Assembly: GCA_041485385.1 (NCBI GenBank)
Contig: JBGPJM010000073.1
Span: 1 to 19,935, forward strand
Direction of reading: 5' to 3'
Source of the DNA: JBGPJM01 sp041485385
GTDB taxonomy: Bacteria; Planctomycetota; Phycisphaerae; Phycisphaerales; UBA1924
Length of the DNA: 19,935 nt
Shown: positions 1-9,000 of the stretch, piece by piece
Numbering within the stretch: the stretch's first letter is position 1
Layout: each line of letters opens with the position of its first letter
Notes under the pieces: model-generated
Database searches by the model: none
What the model saw: the letters and a program-made list of their open reading frames with translations, nothing else
Told to the model about the DNA's origin: nothing
Made by a program: the position numbers and the translations under genes

Positions 1-75
<75 letters not shown>

Positions 76-113
76 CGTGGGTTTGCCCCTCGGGGGGGCG
101 GGGGGGGCCGGGC

Positions 114-2531
114 GTGACGTTTCTGGCGCCGCTTGCGGGGATCATCGGCGCGGCGGTGTGCGTGCCGGTGCTGCTGCTGTTCTATTTCCTGAAGCTGCGC
201 CGGCGGCCGCTGCGGGTGAGCTCGACGATCCTGTGGGAGCGTGCGACGCAGTACTTGCAGGTGAACACACCACTGCGGTGGCTGCGGGTGTCGTGGATCC
301 TGCTCCTGCAGCTTGCGGTGCTGGCCCTGCTGGTGATGGCCGTGGCGAGGCCGGCGATCAAGGGGAGCGGGGTGGGCGCGGCGCGGGTGGTGATCATAAT
401 CGACCGGTCGGCGTCGATGTCGGCGACGGACGGCGTGCCGGCGCGGCGATCGGGCGACCCGAAGCCGGTGACGCGCCTGGACGAGGCGAAGCGCCGGGCG
501 GGCGAACTGGTAGATTCGCTGCGGGGGCGCGGCGGCGGACTGGGGAGCGAGGACGCGCCGGGCGGGGGCGGGCAGCGGCGGGCGGCGGTGGTGGAGTTTG
601 CCGCACGGGCGATGGCGAGGACGCCGTTCACGGCCGACGCGGCGATGCTGAAGGAGGCGGTCGCGGGGGTCCGGCCGACGGACCAGCCGGGGGACCTGGC
701 GGGGGCGCTGCGGCTGCTGGACGCGCTGGGGGGCGCGGCGGGATCAGGGGAGGAATCCGCGAAGGCCGAGCGGACGGTGGTGTACCTGTTCAGCGACGGA
801 GCGTTTGCGGATACCGAGTCGTTGCCGCGGGCACGAGGGGTGGAGGTGCGGCATGTGCGAGTCGGGCCGGCGGTAAAGCCGGCGAAAGAGGCGGAGGCGG
901 ATGGCGCAGCGGGGGCGGGCGGCGGGGCGCCGGAAATCAGCAACCTTGGGATCGTGGCGATCAGCTCGCGCCGGGATTACGAGGATCCGGCAGTAGTGCG
1001 GGTGTTCGTGCGGGTGCAGAACTCGGGGCGGAAGGACGTGGAGACAACGCTGGAGCTGCGCGTCAACGGCGAGGTTGAGCAGATGCGGCCGGTGACGGTG
1101 CCGGGTATGCAGAGCGGCGAGAAGCCGGGCGCGCCCCCCCTCCCTGCCCCCGCCGCGGGGCCGGGCGGCACGCCGGCGGCGGAGGCGCCGAGGCCGGAAC
1201 CAGCCGCGGCGGCGGGTGGGGAAAAGAAGAGCGGAGATGAGCGGCCCGGCGAGGCGGCGGTGACGCTGGAGCTGCAGAACACGACCGGCGGGGTGGTGCT
1301 GGTGTCGATCGCGCGGAAGGACCTGCTCAGCGCGGATGATGTCGCGGGGCTGGTGCTGGAGCCGCCGAGCAAGGCGCGGGTGCTGGTGGTGGGACCGGGG
1401 CCGGCCCCGAAAGAGGCGGGAGCGGCGGCCGGCGAGGGCGACGCGGCCAACGCCGGAACCACCGGAGTGGACCCGTTTCTCCTGGGCGCGCTGGAGGCGA
1501 TGGATCTGCAGACGGTGCGCGTGGTCGACAGCGCGAGGTATGAACAAATCGTCGCGGCAGGGACGACGGGGGACGGGGAGGGACTGAAGGGGTGGGACCT
1601 GGTGATCTTCGATCGCGTGCGCCCGGAGTCGCTGGCGCCGGTGCCGTCGATCAGTTTCGGGCGGGCGGTGCCGATCGCGGGGGTGTCGGTGGGGCAGGTG
1701 CCGGCGCGCGAGGGAGACGGGGCCGGCCATTTCTTGTCGTGGCGGCGGACGCACCCGGTCATGCGGTACGTCGGGCTGGATCAGGTGGTGGTGTCGCCGC
1801 AGGGGCTGGTGACGGTGCCGCCGACGGCGCTGGAGGGAGCGGGAGGTTCGGGATTGGAGGCGACGCCGCTGGCGTGGGGTGCGGCGGGGCCGATGATCGT
1901 GCTTCTGGAAGGAGGGCCAGGGGAGGTGCCGACGGGTGCGGCGGGAAGGGGTGCCGGCGCGATGGGCGGCGGGGGAGCGGGCGGGAGGGTGCGCCGCCTT
2001 GTGGTGGGCTTTGAGCTTGGGCAGAGCACGTGGGGGCCGGATTTCTCGTTCCCGGTCTTCCTGAGCAACGCGGTGGAGTTCCTGACCGTCCGGGGGAGCA
2101 GCGGCGCCGGGCGCGCGTTCACGACGGCCGAGCCGGTGAACGTTCTGGCCAGGCCGGGCGTGCGGGAGCTGCGGGTTTCGGGGCCGATGGAGGCACGGGT
2201 GAGCGTGCCGAGCGCGGATGCCGCCGGGTCGGGGGGGGCGGGGAAGGGGGAGGTTGAGACATCGCTGGGGCTGCTGGAGCGGGCGGGGATCTACCGCGTG
2301 GAGGGGGCCTCGGCGCGGGACGAGGTGCTGGCGGTGAACCTGTGCGACCCGCTGGAGAGCCGGCTACTGACGGTGCAGCGCCCGATGATCGCCGGGGCGC
2401 CGGTGGAGGAGACGACGGGGTCGCAGGTTGATGAGCAGGGGCGGCGGGAGATCTGGCATTGGTTCGTGCTGGCCGCGGCCGCGCTCCTCACGATCGAGTG
2501 GTTCTTGTACGCTTGGAAGATGAGGATCTAG
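114..2531 (+). CDS. BatA-like membrane protein with von Willebrand factor A domain
   Basis: Probable membrane-anchored VWA protein of the aerotolerance-regulator (BatA) type, 805 residues from the GTG start chosen here. That start gives the family's usual beginning (VTFLAPLAG…PVLLLFYFLKLRR) and drops an upstream polyglycine extension read from the poly-G end. TM1 is about residues 5-26 and TM2 about 60-78. The VWA domain follows, with an intact MIDAS motif IIIDRSASMS (D97, S99, S101) that should bind a divalent metal. A long region rich in Gly, Ala and Pro covers about 330-480, and a final TM helix lies near the C-terminus (HWFVLAAAALLTIEWFLYAW). In planctomycetes such genes usually sit next to MoxR ATPase and DUF58 genes; those would lie to the left, outside the window. 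The BatA/VWA assignment is firm. The physiological role is unknown, and 'aerotolerance' is only a family name. Confidence 0.85.
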   Translation: MTFLAPLAGIIGAAVCVPVLLLFYFLKLRRRPLRVSSTILWERATQYLQVNTPLRWLRVSWILLLQLAVLALLVMAVARPAIKGSGVGAARVVIIIDRSASMSATDGVPARRSGDPKPVTRLDEAKRRAGELVDSLRGRGGGLGSEDAPGGGGQRRAAVVEFAARAMARTPFTADAAMLKEAVAGVRPTDQPGDLAGALRLLDALGGAAGSGEESAKAERTVVYLFSDGAFADTESLPRARGVEVRHVRVGPAVKPAKEAEADGAAGAGGGAPEISNLGIVAISSRRDYEDPAVVRVFVRVQNSGRKDVETTLELRVNGEVEQMRPVTVPGMQSGEKPGAPPLPAPAAGPGGTPAAEAPRPEPAAAAGGEKKSGDERPGEAAVTLELQNTTGGVVLVSIARKDLLSADDVAGLVLEPPSKARVLVVGPGPAPKEAGAAAGEGDAANAGTTGVDPFLLGALEAMDLQTVRVVDSARYEQIVAAGTTGDGEGLKGWDLVIFDRVRPESLAPVPSISFGRAVPIAGVSVGQVPAREGDGAGHFLSWRRTHPVMRYVGLDQVVVSPQGLVTVPPTALEGAGGSGLEATPLAWGAAGPMIVLLEGGPGEVPTGAAGRGAGAMGGGGAGGRVRRLVVGFELGQSTWGPDFSFPVFLSNAVEFLTVRGSSGAGRAFTTAEPVNVLARPGVRELRVSGPMEARVSVPSADAAGSGGAGKGEVETSLGLLERAGIYRVEGASARDEVLAVNLCDPLESRLLTVQRPMIAGAPVEETTGSQVDEQGRREIWHWFVLAAAALLTIEWFLYAWKMRI

Positions 2532-2578
2532 GAGTGAGCAGTGAGCAGAAGAGGCGAGGCGAATACGGAGGCGTGACG

Positions 2579-3586
2579 ATGGGCGTGTGCAACGCGGCGA
2601 GGATCGGGGTGGTGGCGGTGGCGGCGGCGATCGGCACACGCGTGTGCATGGCGCAGGCGCAGCCCGCCCCGGAGAAACCGGCGGCGGCGGGAGCACCCGC
2701 GGGCGCGCCGCAGGAGCAGGCCGCGCCCGCGGCGTCGCAGCCGCCGGCGGGCGGGTCGGGGAAGTGGTCGATCGAGCTTCACGGCGGTGGGGTGATCGAC
2801 TTTGAGTCCGACATCCAGGACACGGCGGGGAGCGTGGAGGTGTACCGGGCGGGCTTCGGGGTGAGCATCGGCACGCCGCCGGGGTTCACCAGCGAGCGGT
2901 CGCGGCTGACCCTGGACATTGACGAGGAGGTGTCGTGGTACCTCTTCCACGGGGCCGCGGGGCTCGCGCCGGGGACGACCGACCCGTTCGAGAACGTGTA
3001 CCAGACGACAATCCGGCCGACGTTCAAGATGCAGCAGGATCAGCACTGGTCGTGGTTCGTGGGTGGAATCCTGGATTTTTCCGGGGAGGCGAGCGCCGAC
3101 GTGGGCGACTCCGCGACGTACGGGGCCTTCGGCGGTGCGAAGTACGCGTTCGACGACCATTTCACGCTGACGTTCGGGCTGGGTGCCAAGACGCGCCTGG
3201 AGGACAGCGCGCTGGCGATCCCCGTGGTCGGGCTGGATTGGAGGGTCAACGACCAGGTGACCGTCTCGGCGGGCTACGCCAACGGCGTGAGGGTGACGGC
3301 GAAGATGTCCGAGACGGTCACGGTGTCGCTCGGCGGGAACTACGAGCTGCGCGAATACCGGCTGCGGGACGATGGCCCGATCCCCAGCGGCGTCGCGCGG
3401 GACTCGCGGATCCCGATCGGGCTGGAGATCGCGTGGAGCCCGTCCCCCAAGATGACGGTGACGCTGAGCGGCGGCGCGGTGGTGTGGCAGCAGTTCAGGA
3501 TCGACGACAGCGACGGCAACAGGATCTCGGAGACGAACACCGACCCTGCGCCGTTTGTGGGGATTAAGGTGAGCGTGGCGTTCTGA
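2579..3586 (+). CDS. Secreted, probable outer-membrane beta-barrel protein
   Basis: Protein of 335 residues. The ATG at 2579 is preferred over an upstream in-frame start inside the previous gene because GGAG lies 8 nt before it and a signal peptide then follows: an Ala/Val-rich hydrophobic core at residues 8-19 and a cleavage site after AQA near residue 27. Residues 28-60 are a Pro/Ala-rich linker. The rest alternates polar and hydrophobic residues in strand-like segments (for example FTLTFGLGAKTRL, QVTVSAGYANGV, KMTVTLSGGAVVWQQF) and ends in …PFVGIKVSVAF with a terminal Phe. That pattern is typical of outer-membrane barrels recognised by the BAM machinery. No enzymatic motif is visible and the specific family is not certain. 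It starts 47 nt after the VWA gene and may be co-transcribed with it. Confidence 0.7.
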   Translation: MGVCNAARIGVVAVAAAIGTRVCMAQAQPAPEKPAAAGAPAGAPQEQAAPAASQPPAGGSGKWSIELHGGGVIDFESDIQDTAGSVEVYRAGFGVSIGTPPGFTSERSRLTLDIDEEVSWYLFHGAAGLAPGTTDPFENVYQTTIRPTFKMQQDQHWSWFVGGILDFSGEASADVGDSATYGAFGGAKYAFDDHFTLTFGLGAKTRLEDSALAIPVVGLDWRVNDQVTVSAGYANGVRVTAKMSETVTVSLGGNYELREYRLRDDGPIPSGVARDSRIPIGLEIAWSPSPKMTVTLSGGAVVWQQFRIDDSDGNRISETNTDPAPFVGIKVSVAF

Positions 3587-3598
3587 CGAGGCGGGGCT

Positions 3599-3620
3599 CC
3601 AGTCTGCACGCCAGACTTGG
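3599..3620 (+). terminator. Hairpin after the barrel gene, possible terminator
   Basis: AGTCTG (3601-3606) and CAGACT (3612-3617) form a perfect 6-bp stem with a 5-nt loop. CC and GG extend it across a one-base bulge. It begins 12 nt after the stop codon of the barrel protein. No T-run follows, so it is a weak intrinsic-terminator candidate or simply an mRNA 3' stem. Confidence 0.35.
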
Positions 3621-3673
3621 CTGGATGCTCCGAGGGCAGGTCGTTTCAGACCGGCCCCTTGGGTTGCATGAGA

Positions 3674-4210
3674 ATGAGCGATACGCCGAGAGATCCCCAG
3701 CGACGGACAAATGGCCCGATAGAGCGCGTCCTTCTCATGGCTCTCGGAGCTGGCCTCGCAATATTTGGCGTCTATATCGCTGTCTGGGTTCTGGCCATTT
3801 TCGTCGGACAGATCCGCACTGGGGCGTGGGCCAGCACGCCGGGAACGCTCGTGACTGTTCAGCGGACCAAGCCCGCCGTAAGTACGGGCAGCTTTGAGCT
3901 CATACTTTCATATGAGTACGTGGTCAACAGTCAACGCTTCGTCGGCTCGTCGCTTCGCTACAACGACAATGTGCTTCGTCGATCCGGAACTGCCAAGCGA
4001 TATCCGCCACTATCTGTCGGCCCGTGCACAGTGTACTATGATCCTTCCAACCCAGGCGACTCGGTACTGCGACCTGGCTTTGATAATTTTGATATTTCAT
4101 TGGGATTCATTCCCGTGGGGCTGGCTCTCCTTGCCGTAGGTGCGTTCCTCGTTTCCGTGCCCGTGCGAGATCTTGTTCGGGTGTATAGGCGCCGCCGATT
4201 AATGACGTAA
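3674..4210 (+). CDS. DUF3592-type membrane protein, tandem copy 1
   Basis: Protein of about 178 residues resembling the DUF3592 family, whose function is unknown. The ATG at 3674 is preferred; one at 3668 (MRMSD…) is equally possible, and no strong ribosome binding site distinguishes them. The order is an N-terminal TM helix (ALGAGLAIFGVYIAVWVLAI), an extracytoplasmic part with the family pattern (PGTLVTV…YEYVVNSQRFVGSSLRYND), the YYDPSNPGDSVLRPG motif, a second TM helix (IPVGLALLAVGAFLVS) and a basic C-terminal tail. The gene is visibly less GC-rich than the genes on either side. Its neighbour at 4222 is a close duplicate at both DNA and protein level. Confidence 0.75.
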   Translation: MSDTPRDPQRRTNGPIERVLLMALGAGLAIFGVYIAVWVLAIFVGQIRTGAWASTPGTLVTVQRTKPAVSTGSFELILSYEYVVNSQRFVGSSLRYNDNVLRRSGTAKRYPPLSVGPCTVYYDPSNPGDSVLRPGFDNFDISLGFIPVGLALLAVGAFLVSVPVRDLVRVYRRRRLMT

Positions 4211-4221
4211 GAGCACGCGCC

Positions 4222-4787
4222 ATGAATACAGCTACCCCGACCAGGGAACCCGTGTGGCGAACAGCCGGCCCCATAGCGACTGTCATTATCACGGCTGCCG
4301 CAGTGGCGCTCGCATTCTGGGGCATCTACATATTGTATTACTCTCCGGCCTGGTCATTGTGAATGGACAGATCCGCACCGGGGCGTGGACCAGCACGCAA
4401 GGAACGCTCGTGACTGTTGAGCGGACGAAGCCCAGCGTAGCTTCGGGTGTTTACCATCTTCGACTTGCATATGAATACGTGGTCAACGGTCAACAGTTCG
4501 TCGGTACATGGCTTCGTTATAATGACACCGCCATTCGTAGATACCGACCTGGCAAGCCATTGTCTGCTGGCCCGTGCACGGTGTACTATGACCCTTCCAA
4601 CCCAGAGGACTCGGTATTGCGGCCAGGCTTCGCCAACCTTGAAAGGGAACACGTGGCATTCATCCCCTTGGGGCTCGCGCTCTTTGCCGTGGGTGCGTTC
4701 ATCGTCTCCGTGCCCGTGCGAGATCTTGTTCGGGTGCATAGGCGCCGAGGATCGGGCTTGCCTGACACCGCGCAGGCCCATGAGTGA
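4222..4787 (+). pseudogene. DUF3592-type protein, tandem copy 2, frame disrupted
   Basis: Second copy of the preceding gene. From ATG 4222 the reading gives MNTATPTREPVWR and then a TM helix (TVIITAAAVALAFWGIYILYY) matching copy 1, but it stops at TGA 4360-4362. The remainder (NGQIRTGAW…YEYVVNGQQFVG…YYDPSNPEDSVLRPG…second TM…basic tail) lies one frame away and ends at 4787. Between the conserved blocks GGCxTCTAYAT and GGACAGATCCGC, copy 1 has 27 nt and this copy 32 nt, a net difference of 5 that breaks frame. A GTG at 4254 would open the second frame, but the resulting N-terminus is polar nonsense without a TM helix. It is therefore a recent pseudogene, a sequencing or assembly error, or a frameshifted gene. 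Confidence 0.7.
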
Positions 4788-4834
4788 TCGGCGCGCGACG
4801 TTGGCAACTCTCGCGAGAACGAGGAACGGACACG

Positions 4835-5890
4835 TCAGCGCCGCGGTCGCACCGGTCGTGCATCGGCGAGCCACTTTCGCAGCCACGCCGCGAAGCGGTC
4901 GGCCCTGGCCTGGTCGGGCCACTCGACCAGCGGCGCAGTCGCGGCGTTGCCGCCGTCATCGGCGAAGCGCAGCAGGGGCTGGTAGTACCGGGCCTTGTGG
5001 CGCCCCTCCTGGCGGACGACCTCGAGAACGGTCACGCCGGAGACGGCGCCCAGCGGGATGGGGATCTCGTCGATGCGCCCCATGGTGCGCGGCAGGACGA
5101 GCAGCCCGGTGGGCTCGTCGATCAGCAGGTCGAATCGCCCGGCCCGGATGAGGGCGGTGCGCCAGAGGAGGACGATCAGGCCGGTGGCGGCGCCGGCCGC
5201 GGCGATGGCGGGGACGAGCCACACCCGCAGCGTGCCGACGTCCATAAGCATCCAAGGGAGGCCGGCGGCGCCGGCGAGGATGAACCCCGCGGCGGCCGCG
5301 GAGCCCAAGGCCTCGGTCATCGGCGCCCGCTTGCAGAGGATGGCGCGGACCAGCCCCGGGTGGACGACGATGCGCACTCCGCCGGCAGGGTGGCGGGTGA
5401 GGCGCCACCACGTGCGGGAACCGACCCCGGCCCAGAGGCCCAGCGCCAGGGCGTGCACGGGGAAGGTGACGTTCCAGAGAGCGATGTCGCCCTCGGTGAA
5501 GCCGCGGTCCAGGACGGCGCGGTTGAGCAGGTGGGGGTCGTACCAGACGGTCACGGGCTGGCCGATCGGGAACGACGCGGCGATTCGCTGCGCCCGGGCC
5601 TTGCTCCCGGAGGGCTCGTCATGAAGCTGGTACCTGCGCCCCAGGAACGGCCGCCCGCCGACGGTGTAGGCGAAAGCCAGGTCGGGCCCGTAGACGCGGA
5701 TGTGCTTCGGTCCGTGCCGGCTGACCGTGGTGCTCTTGGTGACCACCCCGGGGACCGACGGCCACACCTGCATGGAAAGGTGATCGGTGTACTGGTCGAG
5801 GAAGTAGACGTCGAGCGCGCCGACGCCGGCGGTGATGATGACGGCGCCGGCGAGCCAGGCGAAGATGGATTTCAGGGAGCGGGCGGTCAT
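4835..5890 (-). CDS. DUF3592-domain multi-pass membrane protein
   Basis: Protein of 351 residues in which a DUF3592-like domain is followed by a further membrane and cytoplasmic region. TM1 lies at about residues 9-28. The extracytoplasmic domain has the family pattern (VWPSVPGVVTKST…YTVGGRPFLGRRY…FPIGQPVTVWYDPHLLNRAVLDRG, about 42-132). Further hydrophobic helices follow at about 143-160, 200-217 and 224-243. The C-terminal part (IDEPTGLLVLPRTMGRIDEIPIPL… to residue 351) is soluble and looks beta-rich. The gene converges on the two small DUF3592 genes, with only 47 nt between the stop codons, and lies 114 nt downstream of smc on the same strand. Function unknown. It is far more diverged from the small copies than they are from each other. 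Confidence 0.75.
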   Translation of the reverse strand: MTARSLKSIFAWLAGAVIITAGVGALDVYFLDQYTDHLSMQVWPSVPGVVTKSTTVSRHGPKHIRVYGPDLAFAYTVGGRPFLGRRYQLHDEPSGSKARAQRIAASFPIGQPVTVWYDPHLLNRAVLDRGFTEGDIALWNVTFPVHALALGLWAGVGSRTWWRLTRHPAGGVRIVVHPGLVRAILCKRAPMTEALGSAAAAGFILAGAAGLPWMLMDVGTLRVWLVPAIAAAGAATGLIVLLWRTALIRAGRFDLLIDEPTGLLVLPRTMGRIDEIPIPLGAVSGVTVLEVVRQEGRHKARYYQPLLRFADDGGNAATAPLVEWPDQARADRFAAWLRKWLADARPVRPRR

Positions 5891-5904
5891 GGATGAGTGA
5901 GGTT

Positions 5905-5939
5905 CCGGGCCGGCCCTGACAATGTATGGCCGGACCCGG
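5905..5939. repeat. Strong hairpin between smc and the DUF3592 gene
   Basis: CCGGGCCGGCC (5905-5915) pairs with GGCCGG-a-CCCGG (5928-5939), an 11-bp stem with a single bulged A and a 12-nt loop. On the - strand it lies after the smc stop and 14 nt before the ATG of the DUF3592 protein. It could end smc transcription, but no U-run follows on the - strand, or it could fold in the leader of the next gene. Either role is inference; the pairing is read directly. Confidence 0.5.
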
Positions 5940-6004
5940 CACGAAGCCCTGCACCTTGCCGCGGCAACCCCGAACTCGCCGATGATCGAACCCGATCCGG
6001 TGCC

Positions 6005-9000
6005 TTATTCGACGGGAGCAGGCGTCTGTTCCCGCATCCCGGCCAAAGCCCGCCGGAGCACGCCGCGCTTGGGCGCCGGCTTGGGCTCGCTCACCGCGGC
6101 GGGCGCGGGGTCGGCGGCGTCGGGCGCGCCGGGGATCCCGGCCTGCTCGGGCGCGGGCTTGTCGCCGATGGTGCCCTCGACCTTGATCCGTCCATCGTGC
6201 GCGACCTGGTCCAGCTTCACGGCGACGCGCTTGCTGACGCCTCGCTCCTGCATGGTGATGCCGTAAAGCTGGTCGGCGGCCTGCATCGTCCGCTTGTGGT
6301 GGGTGATGACGATGAAGTGGGAGCGGTCGAGGAAGCGCTGGATGACCTTGCAGAAGCGGTCGACGTTGGAATCGTCGAGGGCGGCGTCCACCTCGTCCAG
6401 GATGCAGAAGCAGCTCGGCTTGGAGCGGAAGATCGACATGAGCAGGGCGACGGCGGTCATGGTCTTCTCGCCGCCGGAGAGCTGGTTGATGGAGCGGGGC
6501 TCCTTGCCGGGGGGCTTGGCGATGACCTCCACGCCGGACTCGAGCCAGTCGATCTCGCCGGTGTCGACCTTCTCGCCGTTGATCTCCTTGATCACGGGCA
6601 TGAGGCGCACCTCCGCCCGGCCGCCGCCGAAGAGCTGGCGGAACATGCCGTCGGGCGCGGCGAAGTGGTGCTGGATCGCCTCGAAGATCTTCTTGAAACG
6701 CGACTCGCTGGCGGTGTTGAGCCGGGCGATGAGCTCGGTGAGCTTGGCGGTGGCGGAATCCAGGTCGGCAACCTGGCGGATGAGCTCCTCGTTACGCGAC
6801 TCGAGCAGGTTCTCCTCCTCGATGGCGTCGAGGTTCACGTTGCCGAGCTTCTGGATGTCGGACTTGAGCGACTCGATCTCCGCGGCGGTCTCCGGCTGAT
6901 TGACGGCCAGGACGCCGCCGTCGTCGAGGATCTCCCGGTAGTGCGCGTACTCGGTCGCCAGCTGCAGGCCGATCTCCTCCATCGCGCGGTCCTCGAGGTT
7001 CTCCCTCTTCACCTCGATCTCGCGACGGGAGATCTCCAGGGAGTGCCACTGCCGCTCGATCTCGCCGGCGTGACGCCGGGCCGCGAGCACGTGCTCGGCG
7101 AGGCCCGTCGAGTGCCGGGCGGCGTCGGCGAGGCTGCCGGAGAGCATCGCGGCTTCCTCGGCGGCCTGGGCGGCGGCGGCCTCGGCCTGTGCGATGGCGA
7201 ACGTCGCCTCCTCGAGCGTCCGCTGGTGGTGCGCGAGGGCGGCGCGGCGCTGGTCGATCTGCTGGTCGAGCGTGCGCCGCTGCCGCTGCGCCTCGTCGGC
7301 GGCAACCTCGAGGCGCGACTTCTCGCGCCGGGCAGCCGAGAGCTGCTCGCTGATGCGCCCGGCCTCCACCTTGGCCGCGGTGAGGCGATCCGAGTGCGCA
7401 TCGGCGGCGGTCTGAGCCTCCTCGATCTGCTGCTCCAGGGCCCGGGCCGCCTCGGCCTGCTCCTCGTGCAGTCGCTGCAGGCGCGCGGCCCGCTCGCGGA
7501 GCGCCTCCTGCTCCTTGTCGATCGCCTCGCAGCGGGCCGAGACCTGCGTGATCTCCTCCGCCAGGCTCTTGTGCTCGCGCGAGAGGCGGGCGATGTCCGC
7601 GGCGACGCGCTCCGCGCCGGCCTCGTGGGAGACCAGCAGTCGCTGCGCGCCCGCGAGTTGAGTCCGAAGCTCGGCGATCCCCGCGCTCAGGGCCGCCGAC
7701 TCCGAGTCGATCGATGCCAGGTGCGACCGCCGGCTCTGGAGCGAGGCGCCCAGCTGCGACAGCTCGGCGTCGAGCGCGGCCAGCTCGCTCCGCCGCTGCA
7801 ACACGCCCACGCCCTCGGTCCCCGGGGTCATCGGCCCGGCCAGCACCCGCCCATCGGGCTCCAGCACCCGTCCATCATGCGTCACGAACCGCGGCACCCC
7901 ACCACCACCGGAGAGCGGCCCCGCCAGCAGCATCGCGGTGTCCAGGTCGGGCACCAGGTAGGTCCGGCCGAGCAGGCGGTCCAGCAGCGGCGAGATATCC
8001 GGCAGGCCGGGGCCGCTGGCCGGGGGCGTCCTCGCCGAGACGACGTCACGTAGCCGCACCAGGCGCCCGCCGGCGTACTCGGCGATGCTCCGCGCCCCGT
8101 CGGCGCCATCACCATCGGGCGCCGGCTCGGCGCCGGCGAGCCCGATCACGTTGATGGCCAGGAACGTCACGCGTCCGGGGAGCGCGGCCAGATGCTCGGG
8201 CGAGGGGATGGCGCCGACGGAATCCACCACCAGCGCCTGGAGGCTGGGCCCCAGCGCGGCCTCGACCGCCGCGGCATGCACGCCGTCGGTCTGCACAAGG
8301 TCGGACAGAACGGCGTGGACCCCGCCGAACCCGCCCTGCTCCTCCCCCCCACTGTTCCTGCGGTCCAGCGCGAATCGCACCGCCTCGCCCAGCCCCGCGT
8401 GCGACTGCTCCATCTCCTGCAGCGCGGCCCGCCGGCTGTCGAGCCGGACGTGCTGCTGGCTGAGCTCATCGACCCGCTGCGCCAGCGCCCGCCGGTCCGA
8501 GGAGACCACCGACGCGAGGTCCTCCGCGCGGGCCAGGTCGGTCTCGAACCCGGCGATGCGGGCGCGAGTCGATTCCGCCTCGGCCAGCGCCTCGGCCTGC
8601 CGGGAATCCAGCAACTCTCGCTCGGATTTGTTGGAGGCCGCCTTGGAGGCCAGTCGCGCCAGTTGCTCGCGCATGGCCGCGGCCCGGCGCTGGTCGGATT
8701 CGACGGCGGCGCTGAGGGAAGCTCGCTCGCGATCGATGTTGGCCGCGGCGGCGCGGCGCTGCGAGTGCTCGGCCCGGGCCTCGGCCAGGCGCGCCAGCGC
8801 GCCGGAGCGCTCGGCCCCGGCGGTGGTCAGGGCCGCCTCGGCGTCGCCGAGCCGCTCGGCCAGCGCGGCGACCTGCTCGGCCTGTTGCTGCACGGCCGCC
8901 AGGAGCTCATCGATGCGCCGGTCGACGTCGGCCAGCTGCGCCGCGCCCTCCTCGATCTGCCGCTGCGCCTCGTCGATGGCGCGCTGGGTCATCTCCTTGC

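Noticed and set aside
5897..8053. Long + strand open frame (718 codons) antisense to smc, and another at 8192-10687 (831 codons)
   Set aside because: They are mirror frames of smc, which has all expected motifs. In very GC-rich DNA stop codons are rare on the opposite strand, and the translations have no recognisable domain.
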